DNA of 64,000 nt from CAVTLG01 sp963735495 (GTDB lineage Bacteria; Chloroflexota; Ktedonobacteria; Ktedonobacterales; Ktedonobacteraceae). The translations under genes and the position numbers were made by a program. Where the stretch lies: the NCBI GenBank assembly GCA_963735495.1, contig CAVTLG010000006.1:186001-250000 (forward strand), written 5' to 3'. Shown one piece after another: positions 1-9,036 of this stretch (positions are counted from its first letter, which is position 1; each line of letters begins with the position of its first letter). Under the pieces are notes generated by a model that ran no database searches, was not told where the DNA came from, and saw only the letters and a list, made by a program, of their open reading frames with translations.

Positions 1-1
1 G

Positions 2-592
2 TGGAGTCAGGTGCCCGTGGTGGTTCCCAGCGACGCCCAGTACAGTTCCCTCTCCAGCGTGACCGCCTTTTCTGCCACCGACGTCTGGGCCGTAGGCAGT
101 TATGATATCGGGTTTGAGGGTTACACGCTGATGGAGCATTGGAATGGCAGACAGTGGAATGTTGTCTCCGCTCCTAGCCCTGGCCCCGATAACATTTTGC
201 TCAGCGTGACCCGCGTTCCCCACACAAACCATCTGTGGGCGGCTGGATTTTGGACTGGTGGCACGGTGGCGCAAAGTTTTATCGAATACTGGAATGGTAG
301 GGTCTGGAGTGTGGTCTCAACGCCTCGCGTTGGCATATCCAACCAGTTCTTTGGAGTCATCGCGCTCTCGGCAAAGAGCGCCTGGGTCGTAGGGAGTTAC
401 AGCAAAGGTCCGGGAATGGACACTCTGACCGAGTACTGGAATGGCAGGGTCTGGAGCCTGGTTTCTAGCCCGAATCGGGCGATGATAAGTTCCCTGTATG
501 GGCTGGTGAGAGTGCCAGGTAGCGACACGCTCTGGGCTGTGGGGTCTGATTATAACAGTCAGAGTGTCACCCTGACCGAGCGGTATAGCTAA
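2..592 (+). CDS. Beta-propeller-like repeat protein, 3' part
   Basis: The reading frame is already open at the first bases (W-S-Q-V-P...), so this is the C-terminal part of a gene that begins before the window; the GTG at 11 is probably not the start. About 197 residues are visible. They contain repeats of roughly 55-60 residues with a recurring W-N-G-x-x-W-x-V-V-S-x-P block and a second block around D-V-W-A-V-G or L-W-A-V-G. Such repeats normally fold as blades of a beta-propeller. Proteins of this type are common and often secreted in Ktedonobacteria, but their function is not known to me. No catalytic residue can be proposed. Confidence 0.7.
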   Translation, partial: WSQVPVVVPSDAQYSSLSSVTAFSATDVWAVGSYDIGFEGYTLMEHWNGRQWNVVSAPSPGPDNILLSVTRVPHTNHLWAAGFWTGGTVAQSFIEYWNGRVWSVVSTPRVGISNQFFGVIALSAKSAWVVGSYSKGPGMDTLTEYWNGRVWSLVSSPNRAMISSLYGLVRVPGSDTLWAVGSDYNSQSVTLTERYS

Positions 593-614
593 GTGGAAAT
601 TGTTTGATTCAGCG

Positions 615-657
615 TCACTACCCACGGGAGGCGTGTATGACTTCCCGTGGGTAGTGA
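615..657. terminator. Long perfect hairpin between convergent genes
   Basis: A 15-bp perfect inverted repeat (615-629 with 643-657, stem starting TCACTACCCACGGGA) encloses a 13-nt loop. It lies between the propeller gene ending at 592 on the plus strand and the small gene ending at 730 on the minus strand. There is no strong T-tract on the plus side. A bidirectional terminator or transcript-stabilising hairpin is the simplest reading. Confidence 0.6.
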
Positions 658-729
658 AAGCTACCAGGGATAGTTTTTCAGGTTCAAAGCCTGTCATAAG
701 TTGCAGTCCATTTCACCACAAAACACCTA

Positions 730-963
730 TTATCCTTCTAGCTCAACCGGAACCCAATCTATGGGGTATGATGGATGCATTGCATTCACCACATCACTTT
801 CCACTTGCTCTAATGAGAGCTCATCACGGATGATGTGTGGAGGTTTATGCTCGCGTTGAATGGAGAGCCTGTATCCCCCATCTTCTTTCACAACCACTGC
901 CGTAAAGTCGTCATACCACCCTTCTATTATACTGCTGTCTTTCAATGCTTCTTTCAGCTTCAT
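730..963 (-). CDS. Small hypothetical protein (77 aa)
   Basis: The 77-residue protein is acidic and begins M-K-L-K-E-A-L-K. The ATG at 963 is preceded by a good ribosome binding site (AAAGGAGATCAAG). The residue composition looks like a real globular protein, including a G-W-Y-D-D-F-T-A-V-V-V segment followed by a hydrophilic C-terminal half. I do not recognise the family. It stands alone, convergent with the propeller gene upstream, with the strong hairpin at 615-657 between them. Confidence 0.55.
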   Translation of the reverse strand: MKLKEALKDSSIIEGWYDDFTAVVVKEDGGYRLSIQREHKPPHIIRDELSLEQVESDVVNAMHPSYPIDWVPVELEG

Positions 964-1300
964 CTTGATCTCCTTTTCTCAGGCGGTAGAACCACGACCT
1001 TGCTCATGGAGAGCAGAAGATACCCTGTAGATCTATTATCAGGGTATGTTTTCAGGTTGTCTTTTCATCACAAGGTTCATCACACCTCTCTCTAGTATGG
1101 TGGCTATGCATTCCATTTCGATCACAATGGCCTTTGTGGTATCACGGTTCGCTCACTCCACACAAGGCAATCCAGGAGTGGTTGTACCACCACTCTTGAT
1201 CTATGCTAAGATACTCGCCATACGGCCTTTTGGTGTACTGGTTCTTTCCTGTGAAGTTCTTTCTCGATTGCTCGGATCGCATACAGATGATGAGATATGA
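964..1300. other. Intergenic, no gene supported
   Basis: About 340 bases between the start of the small minus-strand gene and the 3' end of treT. Open frames here lack ribosome binding sites and protein-like composition. I see no repeat or strong hairpin. Confidence 0.5.
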
Positions 1301-2557
1301 TTACCCGACCGTTTGAGGGGAGCCGCAAGCTTTTACGAGCGCGTTGAGATACTCTTTTACCATCATGGGCAGGAGGTAATGCTCCTTGACATGCTCGTGA
1401 GCTTGCTCACCCAGTCTCTGCCAGTAAATTCTGTCATTGATGAGTTTCAATGTATCTTTTGCAGAGGTTTCTGCGTCATCGGCAATAAACCCATTCTGTC
1501 CATCAATAATCTGTGTACGTAAGCCTGTGGCGGACGTTCCTACCACAGGTTGATATTTCCACATGGCTTCCGTAACGGTTAGGCCAAACCCTTCGCGAAG
1601 AGAACGTTGGAGGATGACACTCGAATAGCGTTGAAAGGCATTGACTTGCGGATGCTTGACACTATGAGGATCGTAGAGCAGATGGATATCAGGGTCCGTC
1701 CCAGCCCTTTTTTGCACCTCCTTGAGTATCTCGACCGCCTTGACATCATCCGCAGCCTCCAGAGCCCCGACGAGTGCCACCTGGGCAGTGGGAAGTTCCT
1801 GCTTGACCAGGCGATACACCTCAAGCACTTGCCAGGGATTTTTCCAGTTGCCGAAGCGCGAAACCTGGGTGAGAAGCGGCCTTGAGGTATCGATCCCACA
1901 GTGAGCCAGTATGTCCAATCCTTTTTTTCGTGAAAGTGGCTTATTCTTCTCACTGAATGGGTCAATCGCGGGCGTGATCACCTGAACCTTTTCAGGTGAC
2001 AAATCCTGAAAAACAGAGAGCGGATTTGTAAACACGCAGATACGATAAGCGTCGAGAAACTGGTCAATATATGCTTTTCCCTGGGGATCGGGTTGCGCGG
2101 TATCGACATGGCACATCCAGATGGCTGGTCGCAACCAGGGATACATCACCGCCAGAGGGGCGAGTTGAAAGTCATGCACGACATACAGATCAGATCGATG
2201 ATGTTCGATCTGGTTCATGGTCAGTGTGTGACTCAATGTCTCAAGCAGCCTGTGCTGTCCAGTAAGAGGAAGCGGCTCATGCGCCATCCCTTGTAGCAGA
2301 TCAACAAGCTGTGCGGTAAACTGGCTCGCGGCGTCATCCAATGGAAGCACTTTCCAGGCATGAGGGATGCCCAACTCTTCCATGAGCGGGAGCAGCGCGT
2401 GAAGGAGTTCCGCGACGCCTCCCCCTTGCGCCGTCGTGTTGATGTGGAGGACACGCATGCCAGCGAGCGATTCAGCCACACGATAGATGGACGAGAGGAA
2501 CTCATCCCCCACCAGAGTTCTATACCGCTCTAATTGCGGCGATTGTTTGATCATCAT
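1301..2557 (-). CDS. treT: Trehalose glycosyltransferring synthase-like GT4 enzyme (TreT)
   Basis: A 418-residue GT-B glycosyltransferase of family GT4. The N-terminal motif G-G-G-V-A-E-L-L-H (about residue 46), followed by L-P-L-M-E-E-L-G-I, is typical of TreT-type trehalose synthases. The C-terminal domain carries R-E-G-F-G-L-T-V-T-E-A-M-W, the nucleotide-sugar-binding E-x7-E motif, and length matches the family. TreT joins an NDP-glucose and glucose to make trehalose in the cytoplasm, a stress and osmotic protectant. The start is one of two tandem ATGs at 2557/2554 after a GGGAAGAG ribosome binding site. The gene is monocistronic. A related GT4 enzyme with another acceptor cannot be excluded. 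Confidence 0.8.
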   Translation of the reverse strand: MMIKQSPQLERYRTLVGDEFLSSIYRVAESLAGMRVLHINTTAQGGGVAELLHALLPLMEELGIPHAWKVLPLDDAASQFTAQLVDLLQGMAHEPLPLTGQHRLLETLSHTLTMNQIEHHRSDLYVVHDFQLAPLAVMYPWLRPAIWMCHVDTAQPDPQGKAYIDQFLDAYRICVFTNPLSVFQDLSPEKVQVITPAIDPFSEKNKPLSRKKGLDILAHCGIDTSRPLLTQVSRFGNWKNPWQVLEVYRLVKQELPTAQVALVGALEAADDVKAVEILKEVQKRAGTDPDIHLLYDPHSVKHPQVNAFQRYSSVILQRSLREGFGLTVTEAMWKYQPVVGTSATGLRTQIIDGQNGFIADDAETSAKDTLKLINDRIYWQRLGEQAHEHVKEHYLLPMMVKEYLNALVKACGSPQTVG

Positions 2558-3099
2558 CTCTTCCCATTTCTTTTATCGTTGAGAGAAAAAGAGTCACGCC
2601 TCGTTTGATCTGCTTTCTCTACTATACAATAAAACAGAAGCATATCATACCCGGTAAGCAGGGAGAGAGAAGGTCGGCTGACGGTTTCTTCATGATCTGT
2701 CGAGCTGTGTAAAATGAGAATGATGCATAGCCGCTCTTTTTTCTGTCCGGGTATCTGGCTGTTGAGGAGTGAGCTCCATTGTCCACCGAACAATAGCTGG
2801 AATTGGTGGTTCCCTGGGGCGAAACTCCCGCCCACGTAGCAAAATTCGCGGCTGTGGCACGTGTCCGGTGCTTACACGAGGGAGGCTGTGATAGGTCTGT
2901 GACAGGATGGCTTATCCTCGTGATCATTCTGTAGGATGTTCCACCTATATTTTTATCATCAGCGTATGCAGTCAAATGAGTTACATGCCGGTTGAACATC
3001 GAAGCCGCTAATACTGTGAACACAATAGTGCATACGCATAGAGCTACTGTAAGCTTATCTTTCCTATCTTTCAGAAAGGACGCAGAGGGGGTATTTGCC
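2558..3099. other. Intergenic region upstream of treT
   Basis: About 540 bases without a well-supported gene. A minus-strand frame from about 3101 encodes a hydrophobic N-terminal stretch, but it has no ribosome binding site and then becomes low-quality sequence, so I do not call it. Promoters for treT (leftward) and the small gene at 3100 (rightward) should lie here. Confidence 0.45.
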
Positions 3100-3306
3100 A
3101 TGATGAACAACTTAAAAGAAGAAAAAGAAGAACAGCAAGCGCTACAAAAGCTTGGTTTTACGGACAGACAAATTAGTAAGCTTTGTCGTCTCCGCAAAAC
3201 TTATGGGCAAGACAGGATGGATCAATCGGCTCTTGACATACGGCACTTAGAGTTTGCACGCTACCTGGTCGTAACTGGGAGGCTGACGGATGGCCAGGCC
3301 GCTTAA
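3100..3306 (+). CDS. Small hypothetical protein (68 aa)
   Basis: Starts M-M-N-N-L-K-E-E-K-E-E and continues as a highly charged helical protein with a core G-F-T-D-R-Q-I-S-K-L-C-R-L-R-K and L-E-F-A-R-Y-L-V-V-T-G-R-L. The ATG at 3100 follows a GAGGGGG ribosome binding site. An upstream in-frame ATG at 2992 has no such site and would add an unlikely N-terminus. The helix-rich layout suggests a small regulatory or DNA-associated protein, but I do not recognise a family. It lies alone between treT and the heat-shock gene. Confidence 0.5.
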   Translation: MMNNLKEEKEEQQALQKLGFTDRQISKLCRLRKTYGQDRMDQSALDIRHLEFARYLVVTGRLTDGQAA

Positions 3307-3734
3307 CCTCCTCTCGACAAATTTTTGCCGGATCTGTACTGACGTGCTCGCCTATGCCAGAGCCAGTTGAAGCTGCGCAGCCAACTCACTCACCCAGGTG
3401 CAGATGGCTGTCCAGTCTCGCGCGTCGCATGCAGGCATATGGTACCACATACCTGTCACATCTGCCTCACTATTTCAGCTCTCATCCCTCACTTGTATCA
3501 CAATCCGTTCCTGCTTTATGTGGTGATGGCGCTCGTGTGTGACGCTCTCCGGTGTGACCAGATCGTGAGCTTGCAGCCCGTGATTGTGATCGCGTTGTAA
3601 CGGTGAGGGGATACAGTGGGGGGGTGGTGAGGCAAAGTAAGCCTCCCAGTGCATTGAGTGTAAATATGTGAAGAGCAGGTTGTGCGGAAATGTAGTGCTT
3701 CAGATGTATTGTAATATATCAAAGGAGAATTATT
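3307..3734. other. Intergenic, promoter region of the Hsp20 gene
   Basis: About 430 bases with no supported gene. A G-run lies near 3618-3626. The stretch just before the Hsp20 gene is AT-rich (TGTATTGTAATATATC) and ends in the ribosome binding site AAAGGAG. I do not see a CIRCE-type inverted repeat. Confidence 0.4.
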
Positions 3735-4196
3735 ATGTCGACGGTAAGAAAAGATCCTTTTGAAGCTCTGGTGCCTCTCCGCGAGGCGATGAATCGTTTG
3801 TTCGAAGAAAGCGTTGTCGGACCGCGTTTCGAGTTTTTCACGGTACGAACCTTCCCATTGGATATCTACGAGGCGGATGATAAACATCACTATGTGGTTG
3901 AGGCTGCTCTGCCAGGATTTACCCCTGAAGAGATCCAGATCACAGCGGAAGGCGAAACACTGAGCATTCATGCTGCAAAAAAGGAAGAAACCAAAGTCGA
4001 GAAAAGCTCCTATGTACGCCGGGAGCGATATGAAGGGGAGATGAGCAGAACGGTGACGCTACCCAGCGCTATCGAAGCTGACAAGGTGCAAGCCGTCTAC
4101 GATCATGGTGTCTTGAAGATCACCATCCCCAGGATGGAGAAGGCGAAGTCAAAGCAGATCCCCGTTCAGGTGAAGGAGGCAGTGGGCACTCGTTAA
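3735..4196 (+). CDS. Small heat-shock protein, Hsp20/alpha-crystallin family
   Basis: A 153-residue ATP-independent holdase chaperone of the cytoplasm. The alpha-crystallin domain runs from about residue 40 to 140. It contains P-L-D-I-Y-E-A-D-D, the A-A-L-P-G-F-T-P-E-E-I-Q-I strand region, and the family-defining G-V-L-K-I-T-I-P motif near the C-terminus. The N-terminal segment D-P-F-E-A-L-V-P-L-R-E-A-M-N-R-L-F is typical of bacterial class A members. Start ATG at 3735 follows AAAGGAGAATTATT. Single gene, closed by a rho-independent terminator at 4221-4255. Confidence 0.93.
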   Translation: MSTVRKDPFEALVPLREAMNRLFEESVVGPRFEFFTVRTFPLDIYEADDKHHYVVEAALPGFTPEEIQITAEGETLSIHAAKKEETKVEKSSYVRRERYEGEMSRTVTLPSAIEADKVQAVYDHGVLKITIPRMEKAKSKQIPVQVKEAVGTR

Positions 4197-4220
4197 GCTC
4201 TCCTCCATTGGGCTATAGTA

Positions 4221-4255
4221 TGGCGGATGTCTGGTCAGATATCCGCCACTTTTTC
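4221..4255 (+). terminator. Rho-independent terminator of the Hsp20 gene
   Basis: Stem TGGCGGAT (4221-4228) pairs with ATCCGCCA (4241-4248) and is followed by CTTTTTC, 25 bases after the Hsp20 stop codon. The crtI reading frame on the other strand ends at 4323, so the two genes converge here. Confidence 0.75.
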
Positions 4256-4322
4256 TTGGCTTTTTCCTCCTGTGAGCATATTGTGCTCACTGCTGCACTA
4301 TTTGTGATGCCACTTGTCTTTG

Positions 4323-5901
4323 TTAAACCGACGTGGAGCTTACCAGACTTCCATCCTTTTTTGCAACACAGCCATCCTGCGTACGTGAGCCACTACCAAA
4401 GGGAGGGTGCGGAACGTCGAAGTCCTGGAGAATCCGTTCCGCAGTCAGGCGAGCCGAGAGGAGCGCCATCGGCATACCTGTGCCGGGATGGGTGCTGCTG
4501 CCAACAAAGTAGAGATTGCCGTACCGACGATGGCGGTTATGTGGTCGCAGGTATCCCACCTGCATGAAGTTATGGCTGAGACCAAACGCCGCTCCTTTCG
4601 CCAGATTATAGATGCTGGACCAGTCGCGCGGCGTGTAGCTCATCTCCCATTTCAGGTGTTGCTCCAGGTCGTTCATCCCTGCGCTTGCCGCCAGACGATG
4701 GATTACTGCGGTGCGAGCATTCGCTCGTAGCAGATCCCAATCCTGAGCGCGGTTGGCATCCAGGTGGCCGGAGGGAAATCAACACCATCAGTGTGTCTTC
4801 GCCAACTGGAGCCGCTGACGGATCGGTGCGCGCGGGCGCATGCACATAGAAGCTCGGTTCATTCGGGAGTAGGTGCTCTTTGAAGATGCGATCAAAGCTG
4901 GGGCGATACTCATTGGCCAGGAACACATTGTGGGTTCCAAGCTGCCGATAGATCGTATCGACTCCCCAGTAAAACATGATAGCCGAACAGGTATATTGCA
5001 ACTGTTCCAGGTGATGAGCACCAACCTCATCAGGTAGTAACTGGGAGTAGACGTATGGCAGATCTGCATTAGCTACGATCACATCTGCCCTGAGAACAGA
5101 GCCATCGTGCAGTTCCACGCCGATGGCGCGATCACCATCGACTTCGATCTGGCTGACTGGCGCGTTGAATAGGAAACGCACACCCTGCTCTGTCGCAATG
5201 TGAGTCAGGCTTTCGATGACGCGGTAGATGCCTCCCATGGGCAGCCATACCCCATCGGCCAATTCAGTATATTGCAGCAGGGAATAGGTGGCAGGCGCAT
5301 CGAATGGACTCAATCCCAGGTACATGTTCTGGAACGTGAACGCGGCCTTGAGATGCGAGTCATGAAAGTAATGACCAACGTTGTCGTAGTGGTTGACCAG
5401 CGCTTTCAGCTGGAACAAGAGAGGTAGGTTCTGGAGATTGAAGTAGTCAAACCAGTGATAAAAATTGCGCCCGACAAAGTGTTGCAAGCTGAGATGGTAC
5501 GATTGATATCCCTCCGTAAGGAAACGCAGCAACCCGCCAAAACTGCCAGGCTCGATTGCCTCTAGCTGCGCCTGCAACGCATTAAGGTCAGAAGTGAGGG
5601 CGAGTTGTGTGCCATCCTCAAAGCGAATCTGGTATGTCGGGTCAATACGGCGCAGATCAAGGTGGTCTTCCATACGTTCCCCCAACGCTGTATACGTTTG
5701 CGCAAAGATCTCAGGCATAAGCAACAGCGTTGCACCTGTGTCGAAGCGATGTCCCTCACGAACAATCTGGCCGTACCGACCGCCGGGAGTTCCGTTCTTT
5801 TCTAGTACACATACGTTGAAACCGGCCCTGGCCAGGCGAGCAGATAGAACAATCCCTCCAAGGCCCGCACCAATCACCAATGCAGTAGGATGAGTATCCA
5901 T
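4323..5901 (-). pseudogene. crtI: Phytoene desaturase CrtI, reading frame broken once
   Basis: A CrtI-type FAD-dependent carotenoid desaturase. The N-terminal dinucleotide motif is V-I-G-A-G-L-G-G-I-V-L-S-A-R-L-A with E-K-N-G-T-P-G-G-R following. The C-terminal FAD signature Y-F-V-G-S-S-T-H-P-G-T-G-M-P lies in a different frame. The switch is around 4770-4777: after E-D-T-L-M-V-L-I the frame must skip one base to continue G-H-L-D-A-N-R-A-Q-D. With the shift restored it is about 526 residues, normal for CrtI, and no residues are lost. So this is either a recent frameshift or a one-base sequence error. Start at 5901 is set by AAGGAGGAAGAA directly before it; crtY ends 10 bases upstream. Confidence 0.85.
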
Positions 5902-5911
5902 TTCTTCCTCC

Positions 5912-7075
5912 TTAGTATTCAAGCCTGTACGTCGTGGCGATCTGTCGCAATGCTTGCCACACGAGTGATGGTGGTAGGGAAGGGACCATCAACCCATTTT
6001 CCCAGGTCGAGGCAGCCTCATCCAGAAAGCGAAAGATCCGCTCAGATGAATTGCGCCGGAACAGGTCGGTGAAGATCGAAGCGATCCTTGTTCCATGATG
6101 AGTCATGATCTCCAACATTACTGAATCAAAGAAGCGATAGCGACGAGGGCTGTCTGGTACCTGAAAAGGATGCCCCATCTCGATCAACGAACGAACAATT
6201 GCTGACGAGTCCTGCTGTATGCGCAAGAAGGCATAACCTGTGGAGGGCTTGATCCTGCCACCATTGATGCCGATAGTCATCACACACCTCCCTCTTTGCC
6301 GTGGAAAAGGTCGATCAGTCAAAGGAGTAATACCTTGTTCTTCACGCATAGTGTGGTAGGTAGTGATATTCAGAACATTCCCAAGATAGAGACCCACCGC
6401 CTGTTCGCAGATTTCCCAACGGATTGGGGTTGCCGTATAGAAGACGGATTCTACCGGTGCGTGGCGTGTGGAAAAGGGTAACACATAAAAGAAATGCGCT
6501 CCCTGCTCCTGTGACACACGAAAGTCTAGTAAAGTCGCAACCTGCGGGTTGAACGCCTTCTCCGGCGTTTCGATTTCCCAGCCCTTGAATTGTTGTATGA
6601 GGCAATGGTATCGATTCGGCTCAGGTTGAAAGGCTGTCCAGTTAAACGAACTATCAAAGACCCAGGTACCTGTATAGCGCTGTCCATCTACCAGCACGCT
6701 GGCTGCTTGATCGCCGTCCTCGATATGCTCGACTCTTCCTTGTAAGAGATCCATGTGTGGAGAAGCCGCTATGATCTGGTGAGCGAAGTGATAGAAATCG
6801 ATGCCACGAAGCATCTTGTAACGGTACAGATGCAAGTCCAGGGTCTTTGCAAAGCACTCGCCGACCACCTGGAGTTGGTTCCACGAGCGGAACACGAGAT
6901 CATCAAACAACGTCGGCTGGTCTGCCCAGAAGCACCAGGTTCGGTCGTTCTGGTCTTTCGCGTCCTGCTCCACGATCAGAACCTTTCGATTGCGCAAGGG
7001 GCTGCACATCAGGTGGCAGGCCAGGCTCAATCCCGCAGCTCCTCCTCCAACAAGAATGATATCATATGGCTTCAT
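5912..7075 (-). CDS. crtY: Lycopene beta-cyclase, CrtY type
   Basis: A 387-residue flavoprotein that cyclises the ends of lycopene. Seen: the Rossmann motif D-I-I-L-V-G-G-G-A-A-G-L-S-L near the N-terminus, R-T-W-C-F-W (about residue 45-50), the F-Y-V-L-P-F-S strand, and I-G-I-N-G-G-R-I-K-P-S-T-G-Y-A-F, the characteristic CrtY block. The ATG at 7075 overlaps the crtB stop as ATGA, implying translational coupling; an upstream in-frame start at 7123 would lie inside crtB and is rejected. With crtB and crtI it makes the route from geranylgeranyl diphosphate to a beta-ring carotenoid. Confidence 0.85.
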   Translation of the reverse strand: MKPYDIILVGGGAAGLSLACHLMCSPLRNRKVLIVEQDAKDQNDRTWCFWADQPTLFDDLVFRSWNQLQVVGECFAKTLDLHLYRYKMLRGIDFYHFAHQIIAASPHMDLLQGRVEHIEDGDQAASVLVDGQRYTGTWVFDSSFNWTAFQPEPNRYHCLIQQFKGWEIETPEKAFNPQVATLLDFRVSQEQGAHFFYVLPFSTRHAPVESVFYTATPIRWEICEQAVGLYLGNVLNITTYHTMREEQGITPLTDRPFPRQRGRCVMTIGINGGRIKPSTGYAFLRIQQDSSAIVRSLIEMGHPFQVPDSPRRYRFFDSVMLEIMTHHGTRIASIFTDLFRRNSSERIFRFLDEAASTWENGLMVPSLPPSLVWQALRQIATTYRLEY

Positions 7076-8028
7076 CTCTCTTTTCCCTCTCGGCTTCGCC
7101 ACCAGATACCGGGGAGCCTGCACGCTTTACTCCAGGCGCTCACATGCGCTCGACGGTGAAACACGTCGTAGTCATGCACCTCAATATCGTCCAAAATGGC
7201 GCTGTAGAGTTCGCTGGCAGCAGTGACCGCGAAGCGTCCATCGCGCTGCAACAGCGCAATACCTGGTCTGGCCTCGGCGTAGAGGCGGCGATTGCGTGCG
7301 ATCTGAAAGCCCAGAAAAGCCCGCCAGCGATCATCTACTTGCTCCCGTTCTAGATCAGCCTCGGTCAGCCCATAGGCAATCATTTCTTCTGTAGGAAGAT
7401 ATATGCGCCCAGCGCGCCAGTCTTCCCCGATATCCCGCAAGATGTTCGTGAACTGCAAGGCGATGCCAAGCTTGATGGCGTAGGGAATGGCCTGCTTGCC
7501 CGCAAAGCCGATGATGTGCATACTCATCAAGCCAACGGTAGATGCCACGCCATAGGCATAGGTGGTCACTTCCTCAAAGGTGCGATATCGTTGCTGATGC
7601 AGGTCTTGCTCAACGCCGTCGAGGAGCTGTTCAGCGTAGCGTTGAGGAATGCCATAGCGGTGCCGGGTATCTGCCCAGGCAACGGCCACGAGATCACTGG
7701 AGGATGGCGCTGGCGCAAGCGCTGGCTGCCGCCAGGCAGCCAGCGCCTTCTCCGCATCCACGACCGGGCAGTCTACCATGTCATCACTCAGGCGACAGAA
7801 GGCGTAGAGGGCGCGCATCGCCTGCCGTTTTCCGCTTGGCAGCAGGCCGGTTGCGATAGAAAAGGTCCGGCTGTGCATGGAGGTAATCGCAGCGCAGCAG
7901 GCATAGGCACGAGCGAGCAAAGCCGGATCGCATATCGGTAAAGGAGGCAACGTTTCATCCTGATGTTCTGCTTCGTCAGCCAGTGGGAGCAAGGCACGTT
8001 CCCAGGTCGGTAGAGACGCGTTCGTCAT
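7072..8028 (-). CDS. crtB: Phytoene synthase CrtB
   Basis: A 318-residue squalene/phytoene synthase family enzyme that condenses two geranylgeranyl diphosphates to phytoene. Both aspartate-rich Mg-diphosphate sites are present: F-C-R-L-S-D-D-M-V-D in the first third and N-I-L-R-D-I-G-E-D-W-R-A-G-R-I-Y-L-P in the second half. The H-S-R-T-F segment typical of the family precedes the first. The ATG at 8028 has GGAGGGAATC before it, better than the one at 8049. First carotenoid gene of the operon; stop overlaps the crtY start. Confidence 0.92.
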   Translation of the reverse strand: MTNASLPTWERALLPLADEAEHQDETLPPLPICDPALLARAYACCAAITSMHSRTFSIATGLLPSGKRQAMRALYAFCRLSDDMVDCPVVDAEKALAAWRQPALAPAPSSSDLVAVAWADTRHRYGIPQRYAEQLLDGVEQDLHQQRYRTFEEVTTYAYGVASTVGLMSMHIIGFAGKQAIPYAIKLGIALQFTNILRDIGEDWRAGRIYLPTEEMIAYGLTEADLEREQVDDRWRAFLGFQIARNRRLYAEARPGIALLQRDGRFAVTAASELYSAILDDIEVHDYDVFHRRAHVSAWSKACRLPGIWWRSREGKER

Positions 8029-8098
8029 GATTCCCTCCATTTCTGTCATGTCTATGCTTGTGTTCTGGGTAGTTGGTTATGCTCCATTCGGCGCACCT

Positions 8099-8509
8099 TT
8101 ATAAAGGTGGAACTCCCAGGAGTACGGATGGCTGTTGTTGTCGGATAGACTGATCAATAAAGCTGAGGATCTCATGCACCACGTTATATTCCGTCGCCGC
8201 CCCGACCGCAGCCGTGATTAAAAGCGGATGCAAAGCCAGACCCACCGCTCCAACCGCGATCTGATCTATCCAGTCCTGTACGCCCACTTTGACAAGCGTT
8301 CCTCCTGGAACCTTTTGTAAGGTAATCGCCAATGCCTTGTTGAACCCTGTGAGCGTTCTGAGCGTACTCTCCTTTTTGAGTTGGATGAGAGCCCGTTCGG
8401 GCGTTCCGACCTGCTGTGTCTCATACCCTTGTATCTGGTACTCATAGACCAGCGCTTGAGCTATCCTCTGCAAGTCGATGTCTTGCGTCTGATACAAGCG
8501 TGTTTCCAT
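8099..8509 (-). CDS. Hypothetical protein (136 aa) in the carotenoid operon
   Basis: A well-supported gene: ATG at 8509 follows AAAGGAGAAAATC. It begins M-E-T-R-L-Y-Q-T-Q-D-I-D-L-Q-R-I-A-Q and has a hydrophilic alpha/beta N-terminal half. Then comes a small apolar segment (A-V-G-A-V-G-L-A-L-H-P-L-L-I-T-A-A-V-G-A-A) that could be a membrane-contacting or glycine-rich hairpin. The family is not recognised. It sits 70 bases before crtB and 33 bases after the flavodoxin gene on the same strand, so it may share their transcript. Confidence 0.6.
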   Translation of the reverse strand: METRLYQTQDIDLQRIAQALVYEYQIQGYETQQVGTPERALIQLKKESTLRTLTGFNKALAITLQKVPGGTLVKVGVQDWIDQIAVGAVGLALHPLLITAAVGAATEYNVVHEILSFIDQSIRQQQPSVLLGVPPL

Positions 8510-8541
8510 GATTTTCTCCTTTTTTGCTCTCCCTGTTCCAG

Positions 8542-9012
8542 TTAGTGCGCAACCAGATGGTGTTGCAAGGTCTCATATTGCTGGCGAAGGCCTAAGGCCC
8601 AACGAGCAGCTCGTTCCACTTCTCCCTCAACCAGCGGACCCTGTGTGCCCTTCACAAAGAAGCTCATCGGCGGCACCAAAGGTTCGATTCCCAGCACACG
8701 TAGCTGCCTGGTGAGATGCCGTGCCGCAGAACCCCACGGGCCGTGGGTGCGGGTATCGAAGCTGGCGACTGCCAGGCCTCGAAGCAGTGCGAATGGAATT
8801 TCTTCTACAAAGGATTGCATCGCCTGGGTCGCTCGGAATCCCTGCGTTGGCGACCCGAGAATAAGCAGGTCTGCCTTCCGGCAATCGAGAAGGTGGGCTG
8901 GATCGACGTGGACAACTTGCACGGGCCCAAAGGTATGCAACGTGTTGGCGATGGCCTGAGCAATCCGCTCGGTATTCCCAAATTGTAAATCGTAGGCAAC
9001 GAACGTGTACAT
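8542..9012 (-). CDS. Flavodoxin-like protein
   Basis: A 156-residue protein with the flavodoxin fold. The phosphate-binding loop region Y-D-L-Q-F-G-N-T-E-R-I-A-Q-A-I replaces the usual T/S-x-T-G-N-T with L-Q-F-G-N-T. The second FMN loop L-G-S-P-T-Q-G-F lies near residue 60, and F-D-T-R-T-H-G-P-W-G-S-A-A near residue 100. Such proteins bind FMN and carry electrons or act as small NAD(P)H reductases. ATG at 9012 follows AAGGAGAAAGCG and is preferred to 9036. Probably the first gene of the transcript that continues into the carotenoid genes; a redox role with CrtI or CrtY is only a guess. Confidence 0.75.
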   Translation of the reverse strand: MYTFVAYDLQFGNTERIAQAIANTLHTFGPVQVVHVDPAHLLDCRKADLLILGSPTQGFRATQAMQSFVEEIPFALLRGLAVASFDTRTHGPWGSAARHLTRQLRVLGIEPLVPPMSFFVKGTQGPLVEGEVERAARWALGLRQQYETLQHHLVAH

Positions 9013-9036
9013 CGCTTTCTCCTTGTGGAATGGCAC

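Noticed and set aside
2622..3197. 191-codon minus-strand frame with a hydrophobic N-terminal segment
   Set aside because: No ribosome binding site before either possible start, later part not protein-like, and it overlaps the start of the better-supported small gene at 3100.
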